Translations under genes and position numbers: made by a program | Source of the DNA: UBA5078 sp963977405 | GTDB taxonomy: Bacteria; Pseudomonadota; Gammaproteobacteria; Pseudomonadales; Pseudohongiellaceae | Assembly: GCA_963977405.1 (NCBI GenBank) | Contig: CAXBOY010000070.1 | Location: 1 to 16,156 of the forward strand | Reading direction: 5' to 3' | Length of the DNA stretch: 16,156 bases | Notes under the pieces: generated by a model | Databases searched by the model: none | What the model was told of the DNA's origin: nothing | Seen by the model: the letters and a program-made list of their open reading frames with translations, nothing else | Part shown: in pieces, positions 13,183-16,156 of the stretch | Layout of the letters: each line of letters begins with the position of its first letter | Numbering within the stretch: position 1 is the stretch's first letter

Positions 13183-15789
13183 CTCGGACGAATTCTCATC
13201 GGCTACAGGTTTAGCTTCTGTATCGACACCTGCGTCGTCGCCTTCAAGGTCGACAGGTTCAGCGGGCTCTTCAACGCGCTCTAGACCTACCAGCTTCTCG
13301 TCCGTCTTCAGCTTAATAAGACGCACACCTTGTGTATTACGACTCAGAACCGAGACCTCATCGACGCGTGTGCGCACCATGGTGCCGCGATCGGAGATCA
13401 GCATGATCTCGTCGCCATCGTCCACCTGCGTGGCTCCCACTAAGCGGCCGTTGCGTTCACTGACCTGCATGCCGATTACGCCCTGACCACCGCGTCCATA
13501 AGTAGGGAAGTCCTCGGTAACAGTGCGCTTGCCATAGCCGTTTTCACTGACTGTAAGCACCTGCTTGCCTTCCTCAGGAATTATCAGCGAGATCATCTCG
13601 TGACCCTCGGCAAGACGTATACCGCGCACGCCTCGTGCCGTACGGCCCATTTCGCGCACATCGGACTCACGGAAGCGAATGGTCTTGCCGCTGCTACTAA
13701 AGAGCATAATGTCGCGTTCGCCATCGGTCAGCGCAGTGCCAATCAAGCTATCGCCTTCATCTAATTCGATTGCACGCAGACCCACGCTTCGCTGTCGCGA
13801 GAAACTAGTCAGCGCGGTCTTCTTAACCGTTCCCATAGAGGTCGCCATGAACACATGCCAACCCTCAGTGTACTCACGAATAGGCAGCATGCTGGTGATA
13901 TGCTCACCCTCTTCCAGAGGCAGAATGTTGACAATCGGCTTGCCACGCGAAGTGCGGCTCGCCAAGGGAATATTGAAAACCCGTAACCAATAAACCTTGC
14001 CAGTGCTGGTAAAGCACAGCAACGTATCGTGACTGCTGGCAATCAGAAGGTGCTCAACGACATCTTCGTCTTTCACAGATGCTGCCGCACGGCCCATGCC
14101 ACCGCGACGTTGCGCCTGATAGTCTGCCAGTGGCTGTGACTTCGCGTAGCCGCTGCGAGAAATCGTGACCACTCGGTCTTCCTCAGTGATGAGGTCTTCC
14201 ATAGACAAGTCGAGTTGCGAGGTCGTGATCTCGGTCTTACGGTCATCGCCGTAATTCTCCCGCACTTGCGCAAGCTCTTCGCGAACTACAGAGAAAAGTC
14301 GCACTTCACTACCCAATATGTCGAGATAATCGGCAATCTGGCGTAGCAACTCTTGATAATCATTAATCAGTTTCTCCTGCTCCAAACCAGTCAGTCTGTG
14401 CAGTCTTAGATCGAGAATCGCTTGCGCTTGAGCTGGCGAGAGGTAGTAATCGTCGCCACGCATGCCAAACTCGGCTGGCAACTCTTCAGGACGACAGGCG
14501 TCGGCACCGGCGTCACCCAATAACTGCAGAACACTGCTACCGCGCCAGGCGCGCGCGATTAACTTCTCTTTCGCCTCAGCACTGGTAGGAGACTCTTTGA
14601 TTAGTGCAATCACCGCATCGATATCGGCAAGTGCAACCGCCAGACCTTCGAGGATATGACCGCGCTCTCGCGCCTTGCGCAGCAGATAGACAGTTCTGCG
14701 GGTCACTACTTCGCGGCGATGGCGGATAAAGCACTCTATAATTTCTTTTAGATTCAGAAGCTTAGGCTGACCATCTACCAAAGCTACCATGTTAATACCG
14801 AATACCGACTGCATCTGTGTCTGGGCATAGAGGTTATTCAACACCACCTCGCCAACCTCGCCACGACGCAACTCGATTACGATGCGCATGCCGTCTTTGT
14901 CGGACTCATCACGCAACTCTGTGATGCCCTCGAGCTTCTTCTCCTTCACTAATTCGGCTATACGCTCGATTAGGCGAGACTTATTCAGCTGATAAGGAAT
15001 CTCGGTAACGATGATGGTTTGCTTATTGGTCTTCTGGTCTTCGATTATCTCAGCACGGGCTCGCATATAGATGCGCCCACGCCCGGTTCTATATGCCTCA
15101 ACTATGCCAGCGCGGCCATTGATGATGCCCGCAGTGGGGAAGTCTGGGCCAAGGACATGCTCCATTAGCTCGTCGATTGTGATGTCTTCGTTATCGAGCA
15201 AGGCTACGCAAGCATCCACCACTTCGCGCATATTATGGGGTGGGATATTCGTCGCCATACCAACGGCAATACCGGAGGAACCGTTGACTAGTAGATTGGG
15301 TACTTGGGTTGGAAATACATCTGGAATCCTCTCGGTGCCATCGTAGTTGTCCGAGAAGTCGACAGTCTCTTTGTCTAGATCCGCCATCAGGTCGTGGGAG
15401 ATCTTGGCCATACGGATTTCGGTATAACGCATAGCGGCAGCTGAGTCGCCGTCGACAGAGCCGAAGTTACCCTGCCCGTCTACCAATGTGTAACGCAGCG
15501 AGAAATCCTGCGCCATCCGCACGATGGTATCGTACACAGCGCTATCGCCGTGGGGGTGGTATTTACCGATTACATCGCCCACTACACGAGCCGATTTCTT
15601 ATAGGGTTTGTTCCAGTCGTTGTTAAGGACATTCATGGCGAACAGCACGCGGCGGTGCACTGGCTTTAAGCCATCGCGCACATCAGGCAAAGCACGGCCC
15701 ACGATCACGCTCATCGCATACGCCAAATAGGACTCGCGCATCTCTGCTTCGAGTGAAATCGGCGTTACTTGTTTTGCAAATTCAGACAT
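13177..15789 (-). CDS. gyrA: DNA gyrase subunit A
   Basis: GyrA forms the DNA-breaking half of the A2B2 gyrase that puts negative supercoils into DNA using ATP. The protein has 870 residues (E. coli 875) and keeps E. coli numbering through the N-terminus: active-site Tyr122 in AAMRYTE, and quinolone-contact residues Ser83 and Asp87 in YHPHGDSAVYD, both the sensitive wild type. The C-terminal beta-pinwheel that wraps DNA starts near 530. Its GyrA box at 560-566 reads QRRGGMG, with Met565 where Lys or Arg is usual. The tail (after about 835) is acidic and low in complexity. ATG 15789 gives the normal N-terminus (MSEFAKQVTPISLEAEM); AAGGGA about 10 nt upstream is a modest ribosome-binding site. 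The leader is long and structured. serC, which follows gyrA in Pseudomonas, is absent. Confidence 0.98.
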   Translation of the reverse strand: MSEFAKQVTPISLEAEMRESYLAYAMSVIVGRALPDVRDGLKPVHRRVLFAMNVLNNDWNKPYKKSARVVGDVIGKYHPHGDSAVYDTIVRMAQDFSLRYTLVDGQGNFGSVDGDSAAAMRYTEIRMAKISHDLMADLDKETVDFSDNYDGTERIPDVFPTQVPNLLVNGSSGIAVGMATNIPPHNMREVVDACVALLDNEDITIDELMEHVLGPDFPTAGIINGRAGIVEAYRTGRGRIYMRARAEIIEDQKTNKQTIIVTEIPYQLNKSRLIERIAELVKEKKLEGITELRDESDKDGMRIVIELRRGEVGEVVLNNLYAQTQMQSVFGINMVALVDGQPKLLNLKEIIECFIRHRREVVTRRTVYLLRKARERGHILEGLAVALADIDAVIALIKESPTSAEAKEKLIARAWRGSSVLQLLGDAGADACRPEELPAEFGMRGDDYYLSPAQAQAILDLRLHRLTGLEQEKLINDYQELLRQIADYLDILGSEVRLFSVVREELAQVRENYGDDRKTEITTSQLDLSMEDLITEEDRVVTISRSGYAKSQPLADYQAQRRGGMGRAAASVKDEDVVEHLLIASSHDTLLCFTSTGKVYWLRVFNIPLASRTSRGKPIVNILPLEEGEHITSMLPIREYTEGWHVFMATSMGTVKKTALTSFSRQRSVGLRAIELDEGDSLIGTALTDGERDIMLFSSSGKTIRFRESDVREMGRTARGVRGIRLAEGHEMISLIIPEEGKQVLTVSENGYGKRTVTEDFPTYGRGGQGVIGMQVSERNGRLVGATQVDDGDEIMLISDRGTMVRTRVDEVSVLSRNTQGVRLIKLKTDEKLVGLERVEEPAEPVDLEGDDAGVDTEAKPVADENSSEE

Positions 15790-15883
15790 AAAACACTAAT
15801 CCCTTAACAACAGTGGCCTTCTGTGACATTGGATGTGAACATTCTGAAAACCACTCGATCAACACAGCATCGAGATTCGGCAC
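15782..15883 (-). CDS. Possible 33-residue upstream ORF overlapping gyrA
   Basis: A GTG at 15883 is preceded by GGGAGG with a 7-nt gap, the best ribosome-binding site in the gyrA leader. The frame stays open for 33 codons and stops at TGA 15784..15782, eight bases inside gyrA, so its end overlaps the gyrA start codon in another frame. This layout fits translational coupling. The peptide begins MPNLDAVLIEWFSECSH and resembles nothing I know. A frame of this length can arise by chance, so confidence is low. Confidence 0.25.
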   Translation of the reverse strand: MPNLDAVLIEWFSECSHPMSQKATVVKGLVFYV

Positions 15884-15890
15884 TTACAAT

Positions 15891-15942
15891 CCTCCCGACA
15901 CGCACTGCGTTTGAGGGGGTGTAAACCGGGGGTTTCAGGAGG
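15891..15942 (-). promoter_or_regulatory. Structured segment of the gyrA 5' leader
   Basis: In the mRNA, CCUCCUGA (15942..15935) can pair over 8 bp (one U-G) with UCGGGAGG (15898..15891), which contains the GGGAGG ribosome-binding site of the upstream ORF. Inside are two smaller hairpins, GUUU/AAAC and ACGC-AGU-GCGU. The pairing would hide the site. Seen as complementarity only; no known riboswitch class is recognised. Confidence 0.4.
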
Positions 15943-15972
15943 GCGAATCTCTTCCGAATCAACGCTTGACTA

Positions 15973-15998
15973 GACAGAAAGTCAGGCAGAAAGTCGGG
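15973..15998. repeat. 12-bp tandem repeat in the gyrA leader
   Basis: Two near-identical units, on the minus strand CGACTTTCTGC and CTGACTTTCTGT, lie side by side about 190 nt before gyrA, just after the predicted transcription start. No function is evident. The rest of the leader up to 16156 shows no gene. Confidence 0.6.
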
Positions 15999-16010
15999 CA
16001 AATTTCGTTC

Positions 16011-16038
16011 TCTATAAAAGTGAGTGATCTTATCACAA
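16011..16038 (-). promoter_or_regulatory. Probable sigma70-type promoter of gyrA
   Basis: On the minus strand TTGTGA (16038..16033) and TATAGA (16016..16011) are 16 nt apart. The -35 overlaps a small inverted repeat GTGAT-AAG-ATCAC that could be an operator. Transcription would start near 16004, leaving a leader of about 215 nt. Confidence 0.55.
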
Positions 16039-16156
16039 ACGAATGCCTAACCGACACTAATTCAGGCACTTAAACGCCTTTAAACGCATTTTTTCAGGGC
16101 AAACAAAGGCCGCTGTCGGATCAATCTTGGAAACGGGCTATTTAGCATAGCTTTCG

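Noticed and set aside
15538..15553. Quinolone-resistance change in GyrA
   Set aside because: Ser83 and Asp87 are both the sensitive wild-type residues.
15804..16001. A 65-codon minus-strand frame in the gyrA leader
   Set aside because: It starts at a TTG without a ribosome-binding site, runs through the 12-bp tandem repeat and resembles no family.

Overview
The window looks like the chromosome of a gammaproteobacterium. Every protein gene is a recognisable housekeeping or envelope gene, and the order follows a known framework. In Pseudomonas aeruginosa PAO1 the stretch PA3168 to PA3138 runs gyrA, serC, pheA, hisC2, tyrA-aroA, cmk, rpsA, himD(ihfB), wzz, the O-antigen genes, wbpL, wbpM, uvrB. 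Here the same framework is present in a much shortened form. Nearly everything is on the minus strand, so it reads from right to left. The genus cannot be told from the sequence alone; a marine relative of the Pseudomonadales/Cellvibrionales is my guess.

Right part (16156 to 8542, minus strand): a long, structured gyrA leader with a possible small upstream ORF, then gyrA with its own terminator. Next come a prephenate dehydratase (pheA) that lacks the usual chorismate mutase domain and starts at TTG, an in-frame fusion of prephenate dehydrogenase (TyrA) to cytidylate kinase (Cmk), rpsA (ribosomal protein S1) and ihfB. The serC, hisC and aroA genes expected between these are absent. A strong terminator ends the rpsA-ihfB unit.

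Middle part (8408 to 3830, minus strand): lapA and pyrF (without the lapB that sits between them in E. coli), a small secreted ComEA-like helix-hairpin-helix protein ended by a perfect hairpin terminator, then a WbpL/WecA-type initiating sugar-phosphate transferase and a WbpM/CapD-type nucleotide-sugar 4,6-dehydratase. The last two are the constant genes of a Pseudomonas O-antigen locus. The rest of that locus (wzz, wzx, wzy, other transferases) is not here.

Left part: a plus-strand periplasmic cyclophilin convergent with wbpM, a plus-strand tRNA-Asn(GTT) with a good sigma70 promoter, minus-strand uvrB with a repeat-rich 5' leader, and a minus-strand tRNA-Val(GAC) at the left edge. The 631 bp between uvrB and tRNA-Val hold no gene but contain the most striking non-coding structure of the window: a 485 bp element made of two 181 bp arms in inverted orientation, aligned without gaps (about 83% identical, 86% over the inner 146 bp), around a 123 bp core.

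I see no transposase, phage gene, CRISPR array or defence system. The main points of interest are the palindromic element, the TyrA-Cmk fusion, the dehydratase without a mutase behind the gyrA terminator, and the RNA structure upstream of gyrA.
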